A stretch of 5,971 bases of DNA from Candidatus Omnitrophota bacterium (GTDB lineage: Bacteria > Omnitrophota > Gorgyraeia > Velamenicoccales > Velamenicoccaceae), in contig JAQUOM010000094.1 in NCBI GenBank assembly GCA_028717105.1, forward strand, positions 1 through 5,971, read 5' to 3'. Both the position numbers and the translations under genes were made by a program. The notes under the pieces were generated by a model that saw only the letters and a list, made by a program, of their open reading frames with translations, did not search any database and was not told the DNA's origin. Shown here piece by piece: positions 1-5,654 of the stretch (position 1 is its first letter; each line of letters opens with the position of its first letter).

Positions 1-415
1 GGGGATATTTTTCTTCAATGAACGCCCGGCATCGCCGGGCGCACGTCCTTGGTTGTTCGTCTTTGCAATGAACGGTATCTTGCACCAGCCCCCACCGCGA
101 AACCAAGGCGTTGATGGCGGCCACCTGCAATGCCCGGCGGTAATTGTTGATAACAGCCATCCCGAAAAGACCGCTCAAGGACCCCTGAAACCCCCCTGGC
201 ATATCCGTATAGGCATGCCCTAAATGACCGTCATAATCGGCCTCCACAATCTTTTCTTTCCCCTTAAGAAGGGGGAAATCATACGTCTCCGGATTCCCGA
301 TGGCCTCCTGGGGGGAAAGTGCGCGCGCCTTGATCAAAATCGGCCGATCCGACAGACTTTCTTGGTTTATCCTGGCCAAAACGATATCTTTTACGGCTTC
401 AAGAACAGCGTCCAC
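1..415 (-). CDS. DUF4213/DUF364-family protein (putative heavy-metal chelation), N-terminal part, cut by left window edge
   Basis: The frame is open from a GTG at 415 to the window edge, giving 138 residues. It resembles the N-terminal DUF4213 region of DUF364 proteins: a GHLGHAYTDMPGG loop at residues 64-75, a helix with NNYRRALQVAAINAL at 90-104, and TVHCKDE at 114-120, which in relatives leads into the C-terminal Rossmann-like DUF364 domain (missing here). Cysteines are at 117, 125 and 129. The family has been proposed to bind heavy metals on structural grounds; its true function is unknown. The start is well constrained: the same frame carries the upstream methyltransferase's TGA at 425-427, and GTG is the first start codon after it, with a GAGG/GAGGG purine run a few bases upstream. 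Only 9 bp separate the two genes, so co-translation is likely. The family call comes from remembered motif patterns, not a search. Confidence 0.75.
   Translation of the reverse strand, partial: MDAVLEAVKDIVLARINQESLSDRPILIKARALSPQEAIGNPETYDFPLLKGKEKIVEADYDGHLGHAYTDMPGGFQGSLSGLFGMAVINNYRRALQVAAINALVSRWGLVQDTVHCKDEQPRTCARRCRAFIEEKYP
23..41. repeat. Perfect GC-rich inverted repeat inside the DUF364 coding region
   Basis: An 8-base stem (CGCCCGGC, 23-30; GCCGGGCG, 34-41) with a 3-base loop (31-33). It lies within codons for the Arg/Cys-rich stretch CARRCRA. No T-run follows on the minus strand, so it is not an intrinsic terminator; it could slow the ribosome or be a by-product of GC-rich Arg/Ala codons. 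Confidence 0.5.
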
Positions 416-424
416 TCTTCCCTC

Positions 425-1045
425 TCATCTTTTTCTTGCCCCAATCACCACAAATCCGCCCTTGCCGAAGCCTTTTTTGGGTTTTTCAACCGAAGAGATG
501 CAATCGGGCAAAACCGATATTGTCTGATAATAAACAAAGGAAGCAAAACCGGCATCCTTAAGCATGGCCGTCACTTTACTGACGCTCAAAAATTTTGCCT
601 GTCTATAAAATATGCTTTTTTTGCTCCGATAAAATTCGCCCAGGAAACTTTCTTTGTCAACGATGCCTATAACGATTGTCCCGGTTTTCGTCAATACGCG
701 GCGTGCTTCTTCCAGGACTTTTTGCGGATTTTTCACAAAACACAGCGTGATCACAATAAGGATATAATCAAAAACACCCCGGCAGAAAGGAACTTCATCG
801 CCGCGGCCGAACCGGGCATCGACGCCTCTTTTCCGAGCAAGCTCCAGCATCTTGCGCGACGGGTCAATGCCGGCAGTTATCCCCAGCGCCGCGGCAAACC
901 GGCCCGTCCCCACCCCGATTTCAAGCCCTTTCCCGCTCGGCGGCAAAACCTTCCTTATCGCCTCGATTTCCGACAAAAACGCGAAGGGATGCCTGTCATA
1001 CCATGCATCATACCTTTTGCAATGTTTGTCGAAGAAACTGTTCAC
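425..1045 (-). CDS. Class I SAM-dependent methyltransferase (Methyltransf_11/COG2226-like)
   Basis: This 206-residue cytosolic protein has a Rossmann methyltransferase fold. The N-terminus FFDKHCKRYDAWYDRHP (residues 4-20) is typical of small UbiE-like enzymes. SAM-binding motif I is LEIGVGTGRF at 41-50, followed by the acidic ribose-binding region GIDPSRKML at 59-67. Residues 90-103 (GVFDYILIVITLCF) match motif IV, and EEARRVLTKTGTIVIG at 112-127 matches the post-motif strand. The C-terminal GFGKGGFVVIGARK (192-205) is also common in this group. The substrate cannot be read from the sequence. The GTG start at 1045 overlaps the J-domain gene's TGA as GTGA, with a GGGGGA purine run about 9 bases upstream. 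An in-frame TTG at 1066 would add seven residues but is less likely. It ends 9 bp before the DUF364 gene. Confidence 0.88.
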   Translation of the reverse strand: MNSFFDKHCKRYDAWYDRHPFAFLSEIEAIRKVLPPSGKGLEIGVGTGRFAAALGITAGIDPSRKMLELARKRGVDARFGRGDEVPFCRGVFDYILIVITLCFVKNPQKVLEEARRVLTKTGTIVIGIVDKESFLGEFYRSKKSIFYRQAKFLSVSKVTAMLKDAGFASFVYYQTISVLPDCISSVEKPKKGFGKGGFVVIGARKR

Positions 1046-1359
1046 AGATTCAGATCCCCCAGCCAACCGTCGTAAAAACGCTTCAGATGCTCATAGGTTT
1101 CCCGATCCATAAGGTTCTTTTTGACATCTTTTTCTTTGAAAGAAAATCGGTAGTTTGCACAATAGTTCTCCACGATATCTTTAGCGTGATTTATCTTCTT
1201 GAACATATCCTCGGAGCGTTTCCTTTCTTCGTCTTTGCATCTATCGGGATGGGATCTAAGGGCTAAATTCCTAAAGGCGCCTTTAATCTCCGCCATGCTC
1301 GCCTCTTCACCTAATCCTAATACCTTTCTTGCTTCATCCACTTGTTCAAAATTTATCAT
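1042..1359 (-). CDS. Small J-domain (DnaJ-like) co-chaperone
   Basis: This 105-residue protein is essentially one J domain plus a short tail. Residues 8-14 (DEARKVL) with AEIKGAFRNLALRSHPDRC at 23-41 give helices I and II and the HPD tripeptide (37-39) that stimulates DnaK/Hsp70 ATPase. Residues 44-66 form charged helix III. The G/F region and CxxCxGxG zinc repeats of true DnaJ are absent, so it is a class III J protein that would recruit DnaK to an unknown client. The tail at 84-105 is rich in aromatics (TYEHLKRFYDGWLGDL) and may be the client contact. The ATG at 1359 is chosen because it sits at the natural start of the domain, has an AGGA Shine-Dalgarno 7-8 bases upstream, and overlaps the OsmC-like stop by 14 bp. 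A longer in-frame start at 1407 lies deep inside the upstream gene. Confidence 0.88.
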   Translation of the reverse strand: MINFEQVDEARKVLGLGEEASMAEIKGAFRNLALRSHPDRCKDEERKRSEDMFKKINHAKDIVENYCANYRFSFKEKDVKKNLMDRETYEHLKRFYDGWLGDLNL

Positions 1360-1804
1360 CTGGCGTTCCTGCTTTGATCTCTGGAATGATATTAATTCTT
1401 GAAACAATTAGATGCAGCATGGAACAATTTTTACCGGCGAGTGCAATAAGCTCTTCGGCTTTTTTTATCTGACTATTTACAGCAACAGTGATTTGAGGCC
1501 GAATGACAACCTCAACAAATAAAAGCTTACCTTTGGCTTTTTTAACGATCCCCCGTCCTTCGCTTTCATAATTCATGACTTCGAGATTGTTTCGTCTGGC
1601 ATGATCCATAAAGGTTTCCTTTATAAATCCTTCGATGGAATCGATAAAGAGCTCCTCGGGTGTCAATATACCTCCATGCCTTCCGGATTCCGATGCTACG
1701 GCCATTGCGATGGTTTTATTGCCGCTGGAACATAAAAATGTTTTGTTTTCTTTGTTCCATGTTACAACAGTTCTATAGGCGAACCTCTCATAATCCTCAG
1801 GCAT
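1346..1804 (-). CDS. OsmC/Ohr-superfamily protein lacking the first catalytic cysteine
   Basis: This 152-residue protein has the OsmC layout: an N-terminal beta region (VVTWNKENKTFLC, 13-25), the signature helix beginning LTPEELFIDSIEGF (47-60), a beta hairpin with NYESEGRGIVKKAKGKLLFVEV (78-99), RPQITV (102-107), and a C-terminal helix and strand with ALAGKNCSMLHLI (121-133). OsmC/Ohr proteins are thiol peroxidases that use a Cys in the central helix and a second Cys near the C-terminal helix. Counting from the PEEL motif, the first Cys falls at residue 60, which is Phe (TTT at 1625-1627). The second is present as Cys127, and an extra Cys25 lies in the N-terminal part. Classical peroxidase activity is therefore doubtful. 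The ATG has a TGAGGA site about 5 bases upstream. Thioredoxin is 12 bp upstream and the J protein overlaps downstream. Confidence 0.83.
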   Translation of the reverse strand: MPEDYERFAYRTVVTWNKENKTFLCSSGNKTIAMAVASESGRHGGILTPEELFIDSIEGFIKETFMDHARRNNLEVMNYESEGRGIVKKAKGKLLFVEVVIRPQITVAVNSQIKKAEELIALAGKNCSMLHLIVSRINIIPEIKAGTPDDKF

Positions 1805-1816
1805 TTTTTCCTCATT

Positions 1817-2137
1817 TCATTTAATATAAGGCTTTATCGCGGATTCAAGCTCTGTCTTCGGAAGCGCGCCTACGATTTTCTTGATTAATTTCCCCTCTTT
1901 AAAAATCGCCAATGTCGGTATGCTCATGATATCGTATCGGGAAGCTGCCCCGGGAGCTTTGTCGACGTTTAACTTACAAACTTTTAATCGGCCGCTGTAT
2001 TCCTTGGCTATTTGTTTAATGACCGGCGTCATAGTCCGGCAAGGTCCGCACCATTCGGCCCAAAAATCGACCAGCACCGGCAAATTTCCTTCTAAGACTT
2101 CCGATTCAAAATTGGCATCGTCTATATTATGCTCCAT
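1817..2137 (-). CDS. trxA: Thioredoxin
   Basis: This 106-residue protein is a full-length single-domain cytosolic thioredoxin without a signal peptide. The active site WCGPC lies at residues 29-33, preceded by VLVDFWAEW with the buried Asp24. The cis-proline loop is MSIPT (Pro74), and the C-terminal FKEGKLIKKIVGALPK stretch (79-94) is standard. It reduces protein disulfides and receives electrons from a thioredoxin reductase not seen here. An additional cysteine occurs at 54 (KVCKLNVDK), at the end of the third strand. The ATG at 2137 has an AAGGAGG site immediately upstream. It follows the FmdB-like gene by 75 bp and precedes the OsmC-like gene by 12 bp, so it could supply reducing power to that protein, but this is inferred from context only. 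Confidence 0.95.
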   Translation of the reverse strand: MEHNIDDANFESEVLEGNLPVLVDFWAEWCGPCRTMTPVIKQIAKEYSGRLKVCKLNVDKAPGAASRYDIMSIPTLAIFKEGKLIKKIVGALPKTELESAIKPYIK

Positions 2138-2141
2138 GTCT

Positions 2142-2148
2142 CCTCCTT
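2142..2148 (-). promoter_or_regulatory. Ribosome binding site of thioredoxin gene
   Basis: AAGGAGG on the minus strand ends 4 bases before the ATG at 2137. The match to the anti-Shine-Dalgarno is strong and the spacing short (5 if AAGGAG is the pairing register). It fixes the thioredoxin start. Confidence 0.8.
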
Positions 2149-2212
2149 CTCATTAAGGACCTCTTCATTTCCTACGGCTTTAATGAAAATCCCCAAAGAT
2201 TGCCTTCTGGTT

Positions 2213-2470
2213 TTAATAACCTTGATTTTTACAAATGCCGTCTTCCGAACAAGGCGGCGAATCGCATCTCTCCGTTCTACCGCAGCATGTTTTCCCTTTC
2301 CGATCCCCGGTGATTTGCCTGTCTTGTGAAACAAAACTCTGGGAAAAAATTTTTTTCATTTTTTTACTTCCGCAGAAAGAACACCTGGCCTCGGCCTGGC
2401 CCTGCCCTACGCCCATAAGAAACTCACCGACCTTCCCGCAATCTCGGCATTGATATTCATAAATAGGCAT
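2213..2470 (-). CDS. FmdB-family zinc-ribbon protein with Cys-rich C-terminal tail
   Basis: This 85-residue protein opens with MPIYEYQCRDCG, the hallmark of the FmdB/CxxC_CXXC_SSSS family. The N-terminal zinc ribbon uses CxxC at 8-11 and CxxC at 30-33 (CSFC). A C-terminal tail at 61-80 carries five more cysteines (62, 63, 69, 74, 80) in a TCCGRTERCDSPPCS pattern that I recall from many FmdB-like proteins of anaerobes. FmdB was named for a putative regulator of formamidase/amidase genes; for most members the role is unknown, so regulator is only a guess. The ATG at 2470 is chosen over an in-frame ATG at 2494 because AAGGAGG lies between them and the family begins with MPIYEY. It overlaps the end of the peptide deformylase gene by 14 bp, suggesting translational coupling. 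Confidence 0.9.
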   Translation of the reverse strand: MPIYEYQCRDCGKVGEFLMGVGQGQAEARCSFCGSKKMKKIFSQSFVSQDRQITGDRKGKTCCGRTERCDSPPCSEDGICKNQGY

Positions 2471-2957
2471 AAGGGACGATCCTCCTTCGCGCATGCCATC
2501 TTAATTTAATTTTCTCGAATAAGCTTAAGGTATCGATAATCAATTTTCCCTTCAAATGGTCTATCTCATGCTGAAGCACTCTCGCGAGAAGTCCCCGCGC
2601 ATTGAATTCGACGGCCTTTCCCCGCTCATCCAGGCCGTTGACGACAATCTCATCCGGCCTGTCGATAACGACGCCTACGCCGGGGATGCTCAGACACCCC
2701 TCTTTCATTTTATCTGAACCTTTTACATGCAGGATGACGGGATCGGCCAATCGAACCGGCCCCTCGCCGATATCCGCCACGATCAAATTCCTGGCGATCC
2801 CGATCTGGGGGGCTGCCAGACCTATCCCGCCAAAATACCGCATCGTGAACAGCATCATCTCAAAAAGCCTTGTTTCAACTCCGGTAATCCGCTCGACACG
2901 AGCGCATCTCTTTCTCAAAATATTATCGGGATATTTGCATATTTCAAACGGCTCCAT
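2457..2957 (-). CDS. def: Peptide deformylase
   Basis: This 166-residue enzyme removes the N-terminal formyl group from nascent proteins. All three family motifs are intact: GIGLAAPQIG (44-53), EGCLS (86-90, with metal ligand Cys88) and QHEIDHLKG (129-137, metal ligands His130 and His134, catalytic Glu131). Length and order match ordinary bacterial deformylases. The C-terminal helix (SLFEKIKLRWHARRR, 145-159) is basic. The ATG at 2957 is chosen because GGAGG sits 7 bases upstream and the protein then begins MEPFEICKYPDNILRKRC, as in relatives. An in-frame ATG at 3017 would add 20 low-complexity residues. The usual partner gene fmt does not follow; instead an FmdB-like gene overlaps its last 14 bases. 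It lies 83 bp after the DUF89 gene, so it could have its own promoter there, though I see no clear one. Confidence 0.96.
   Translation of the reverse strand: MEPFEICKYPDNILRKRCARVERITGVETRLFEMMLFTMRYFGGIGLAAPQIGIARNLIVADIGEGPVRLADPVILHVKGSDKMKEGCLSIPGVGVVIDRPDEIVVNGLDERGKAVEFNARGLLARVLQHEIDHLKGKLIIDTLSLFEKIKLRWHARRRIVPYAYL
2481..2487 (-). promoter_or_regulatory. Ribosome binding site of FmdB-like gene
   Basis: AAGGAGG on the minus strand lies 10 bases before the ATG at 2470, inside the end of the deformylase coding region. It excludes the longer ATG start at 2494, which lies upstream of it. Confidence 0.8.
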
Positions 2958-2964
2958 CCTAACC

Positions 2965-2969
2965 CCTCC
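2965..2969 (-). promoter_or_regulatory. Ribosome binding site of peptide deformylase gene
   Basis: GGAGG, within a longer GGGGAGGGG run on the minus strand, lies 7 bases before the ATG at 2957. It decides this start against the upstream in-frame ATG at 3017. Confidence 0.8.
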
Positions 2970-3040
2970 CCGCGCTGCGGCCCCGGCGCATCCCTTTCTT
3001 CTCGTGCTCCGGATCATTCAGTCTTTTATCATTCCTTTTC

Positions 3041-3952
3041 TCAGGTACGCAGAGATGTCCGTCTTTTATTTCTTTGCTTGAGATTATACAGCAGGACGAT
3101 TTGTCCCATCCGCGCGCCGGCCGCTTCAGCCACAACAGGGCACTTGACCATAAACAAGAAAAATATCGGACGCCTTTCGTCTGACAAAGACTCAAAATTG
3201 CCCTGCCCCTTGCTGATTACCATATCGCAGCGCTTGTAAATGCGCCTGAACTCTCTCGAACATAAATCCAAAACTGTGCCCGGGGCCTCGGTCCCGTTAG
3301 AAATCACTTCCGCGCTTTTATCGATCCCGCAGGCGTACGCATCTTCAAACAATGCATCATTGATAATGGGCCCATCTTTGACGGCATAATAAATATTTTT
3401 ATCAGGGCATTCCTGTCTAATCTCCTCAATCAAAACCCTGTCGAAAACGACCTCTCCGGCGTTATCGGCTAAATACAAGATGTCTTCTGCCGTCTTCAGA
3501 GCCCGCCTGAATTCCGGATAATGGAATATACGTTTCCTGCAGACGCTCCCGTTTTTCCGCGCAAGTATCTTTTTTAATTCCGCCCCGACGTCCAAATGAT
3601 TCTTTACGCCGAAATCTATGATGTTGCCGGCAATAGCCAGCTCCAGGGCCGCCAGGAGCCGATTCCGGGAACGGGCAACCTTATCCCTCAATTTCCCCAG
3701 CAGCCTTAAGGCAATACGGTTACTTTTTTGTTTAATTTCTTTATACGGGTCCCCCTCAGAGCTTATTTTTTTTAAAAAAGCATACCCGAACCTGGCTATT
3801 TCAGGAGGGCTGGCCTCAAGCGAGATTCCGGGGATCTTCCTGGCAAAGCCATCTATGATCTGTTTTTGTTGTTCCGGCGATGCCTTGATTATCCGCGCCC
3901 CTTCAAGCGCCTGGCGGAAAAAACATGGGATACAGTCTAAATAAGTCTTCAT
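3041..3952 (-). CDS. DUF89/ARMT1-like metal-dependent phosphatase
   Basis: This 303-residue protein belongs to the DUF89 damage-control phosphatase group (COG1578-like). It begins MKTYLDCIPCFFRQAL with the CxxC of the prokaryotic subfamily at 7-10. The core motifs are AIAGNIIDFG (106-115), the metal-binding LADNAGEVVFDRVLIE (161-176; Asp163, Asn164, Asp171), VKDGPIIND (191-199), SNGT with PGTVLD (218-229) and SKGQGNFESL (247-256). The family hydrolyses damaged or side-product phosphometabolites using a divalent metal; the substrate here is unknown. The ATG at 3952 gives the standard family N-terminus; an in-frame TTG at 3982 would add ten residues. The Shine-Dalgarno is weak (AAGAAGAG). It lies 59 bp downstream of the radical SAM gene. 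An eight-adenine run occurs in its coding strand near residue 63. Confidence 0.9.
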   Translation of the reverse strand: MKTYLDCIPCFFRQALEGARIIKASPEQQKQIIDGFARKIPGISLEASPPEIARFGYAFLKKISSEGDPYKEIKQKSNRIALRLLGKLRDKVARSRNRLLAALELAIAGNIIDFGVKNHLDVGAELKKILARKNGSVCRKRIFHYPEFRRALKTAEDILYLADNAGEVVFDRVLIEEIRQECPDKNIYYAVKDGPIINDALFEDAYACGIDKSAEVISNGTEAPGTVLDLCSREFRRIYKRCDMVISKGQGNFESLSDERRPIFFLFMVKCPVVAEAAGARMGQIVLLYNLKQRNKRRTSLRT

Positions 3953-4011
3953 TCTCTTCTTGCCATCCAACACGACGACCAAAAGCTTAAATGTCCGCGA
4001 CCGACGCGGCG

Positions 4012-4803
4012 CTATCCGATCTTACCTCTTCTCTTGAGCGTATCTTCGTCGCTCAGGGAAACAACGTGTTTAGTTACCCTTTGGTCATAAACCGAAACCA
4101 CGCGGGCTCGCCCGCAGACTGCGGCAAAGCGTTCCGCTATCCTCAAAATCTCCTCTCGGGCCAAAGGCCAAACAGGACACGGCCTCAACGGGGTATTGAT
4201 TTGTATCTCATCCGGATCGATATCCACGGCCAAGCCGATCATTTTATCGACACCGTCTTTATTGCTATCGATGAACATCATCTGCAAGGCCAGCTTTCCC
4301 TTGAAACTTTTCTTAAACGCTTTTATACCTTCCGGGATGTCGCCGAACTCTATCCCCTCGGCCGGCCGGTTAATGTCCCGCAATGACGCCGGGGAATAAG
4401 CGTCTATCTTGGCGACAACAAGATCGGCCGGAGACAAGTTCATCCTCGCTTCTTCGGATCTCATCAAGGAGGCATTCGTCAAAACGGCGACCGGTTCCTT
4501 GCGGATGAATTTTACGGCCCTGATTCCTTCTCCGAGATTAGCCGCTAGCGTTGGTTCTCCTCGACCGGAAAAAGTAATAAAATCAATTTCCGTCCCGGGC
4601 AATTCCCCTAATTCATCGATCACGTCTTCGATGGCGACATACTTCTTCCTGTCGCGGGTATATCGTTTGGTGGGCCCGAGCTGGCAATAGACGCAATCGA
4701 AATCACAGATTTTCTCTTCCTGGGAAAACAAATCGACGCCCAGAGAACTCCCCAGCCGCCAGGAAGGAACCGGACCGTAAATATATTTAAACGGCGTTTT
4801 CAT
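4012..4803 (-). CDS. Radical SAM protein, COG0731-type Fe-S oxidoreductase
   Basis: This 263-residue protein has the radical SAM cluster motif CDFDCVYC (Cys33, Cys37, Cys40; CX3CX2C), which holds the 4Fe-4S cluster that cleaves SAM. The preceding YIYGPVPSWRLGSSLGVDLF (8-26) and following QLGPTKRYT mark a compact COG0731 group distantly related to the TYW1 tRNA-wybutosine enzymes. It lacks a flavodoxin domain and any obvious extra Cys cluster. SGRGEPTL at 79-86 is the SAM-contacting GEP region, and QINTPLRPCPVWPL (201-214) is a conserved late segment. The substrate is unknown. The ATG at 4803 shares bases with the Mrp stop (TGATG), a classic coupled junction; an in-frame TTG at 4806 adds one residue. 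In relatives I remember PSRRLG, where this protein has PSWRLG. The DUF89 phosphatase gene follows 59 bp later. Confidence 0.9.
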   Translation of the reverse strand: MKTPFKYIYGPVPSWRLGSSLGVDLFSQEEKICDFDCVYCQLGPTKRYTRDRKKYVAIEDVIDELGELPGTEIDFITFSGRGEPTLAANLGEGIRAVKFIRKEPVAVLTNASLMRSEEARMNLSPADLVVAKIDAYSPASLRDINRPAEGIEFGDIPEGIKAFKKSFKGKLALQMMFIDSNKDGVDKMIGLAVDIDPDEIQINTPLRPCPVWPLAREEILRIAERFAAVCGRARVVSVYDQRVTKHVVSLSDEDTLKRRGKIG

Positions 4804-5636
4804 CAACCACCCGTAAATTCCCTGATTTTGTCCACGATGTCCATAAATGCCTGTGCGGATTTCGTTTTTTCCCGAAAAGACACAAAGGGGGTGCCTCTAT
4901 CGGCATATTCCACGAATTCCGGCTCAAAAGGCACCCTGCCTAAAAAAGGGACATTCATCTCCTGCGCCGCCTTCTGGCCGCCTCCCCGTTTAAAAATATC
5001 CGCTTCATGACCACAATGAGGACACGCCCATCCGCTCATATTCTCTATGACGCCTGCGACCGGAATTTTCAGCTCTTTGGCGAATTGGATGCTTTTGCGC
5101 GCGTCCAGAACAGCCACGTCCTGCGGCGTCGTCACAATCACCGCGCCGGTGACGTTGGGGATCAACTGGCAGGCGCTGAGCGGCTCATCCCCCGTCCCCG
5201 GAGGAGAGTCAATGATCAAATAATCCAATGCCCCCCAATTGACATCGGACAGGAACTGCCTGATGACGGCCGCTTTCATCGGTCCTCTCCAAATAACCGG
5301 CTGGTCCGAATCGTAGCCGGTCAACGCCAGGCTCACGGCCTTGAGATTTGTCGATATCTCAACCGGCTCGATCCCGAACTCGAGACTGTACATGGAACGC
5401 TTCTCTATGCCGAGCATCTTGGCGATGTTCGGCCCGTGGATATCGGCGTCCAATATACCGACGCTCTTGCCGGCCAAAGACAAGGCATACGCAAGATTCA
5501 CCGCAACCGACGTCTTACCGACTCCGCCCTTCCCGCTCATGACGATAAGCGTATATCTGACCTTCGTCATTTTTTCTTTAAGACGCTTTTCTTGCTCGAA
5601 ACGCTCTATTTCCTTTGCGTCCATGTCCTTTTTCAT
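4803..5636 (-). CDS. Mrp/NBP35-family Fe-S cluster carrier ATPase
   Basis: This 277-residue P-loop ATPase is of the MinD/Mrp (ApbC/NBP35) class. A charged N-terminal segment of about 25 residues replaces the DUF59 domain of E. coli Mrp. The deviant Walker A is GKGGVGKTS (35-43), then ILDADIHGPN (61-70), IWRGPMK (115-121) and Walker B-like IIDSPPGTGDEPLS (141-154). CPHC at 205-208, after ENMSGWA, provides the paired cysteines that bridge a 4Fe-4S cluster across the homodimer. Such proteins receive and pass on Fe-S clusters with ATP-dependent control. Its place between a HydG-like enzyme and a radical SAM enzyme, both Fe-S proteins, suggests it loads one of them; this is inference from context. 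The ATG at 5636 has GGAGG 7 bases upstream, 18 bp after the HydG-like stop. The stop overlaps the next ATG. Confidence 0.95.
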   Translation of the reverse strand: MKKDMDAKEIERFEQEKRLKEKMTKVRYTLIVMSGKGGVGKTSVAVNLAYALSLAGKSVGILDADIHGPNIAKMLGIEKRSMYSLEFGIEPVEISTNLKAVSLALTGYDSDQPVIWRGPMKAAVIRQFLSDVNWGALDYLIIDSPPGTGDEPLSACQLIPNVTGAVIVTTPQDVAVLDARKSIQFAKELKIPVAGVIENMSGWACPHCGHEADIFKRGGGQKAAQEMNVPFLGRVPFEPEFVEYADRGTPFVSFREKTKSAQAFMDIVDKIREFTGG

Positions 5637-5643
5637 CCGACAT

Positions 5644-5648
5644 CCTCC
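5644..5648 (-). promoter_or_regulatory. Ribosome binding site of Mrp gene
   Basis: GGAGG (within GAGGAGG) on the minus strand lies 7 bases before the ATG at 5636, in the 18-bp gap after the HydG-like gene. Confidence 0.8.
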
Positions 5649-5654
5649 TCATTG

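Noticed and set aside
224..1075. Long plus-strand ORF of 283 codons
   Set aside because: It lies wholly antisense to the methyltransferase and DUF364 genes, which have clear family motifs. The translation has no recognisable domain and looks like a shadow frame.
2122..2334. Minus-strand 70-codon ORF spanning the FmdB-trx gap
   Set aside because: Most of it is an alternative frame of the FmdB-like gene and its end runs into trxA. It is Lys/Arg-rich with no motif. A 13-codon ORF overlapping the trx Shine-Dalgarno was also judged chance.
2958..3040. Possible promoter in the 83-bp DUF89-deformylase gap
   Set aside because: No convincing -35/-10 pair was found; the gap holds purine-rich sequence and the deformylase ribosome binding site.
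2959..3195. Minus-strand 78-codon ORF upstream of peptide deformylase
   Set aside because: It is mostly a shifted frame of the DUF89 3' end, and its translation shows no family features.
2602..3239. Overlapping plus-strand ORFs of 159 and 170 codons
   Set aside because: They are antisense to peptide deformylase and DUF89, show no domain signature and have no good ribosome binding site.
3995..4009. Possible terminator hairpin CCGCG-5 nt-CGCGG between the radical SAM and DUF89 genes
   Set aside because: The stem is only five pairs and is followed on the minus strand by ACATTTAAGC rather than a T-run, so an intrinsic terminator is not supported.
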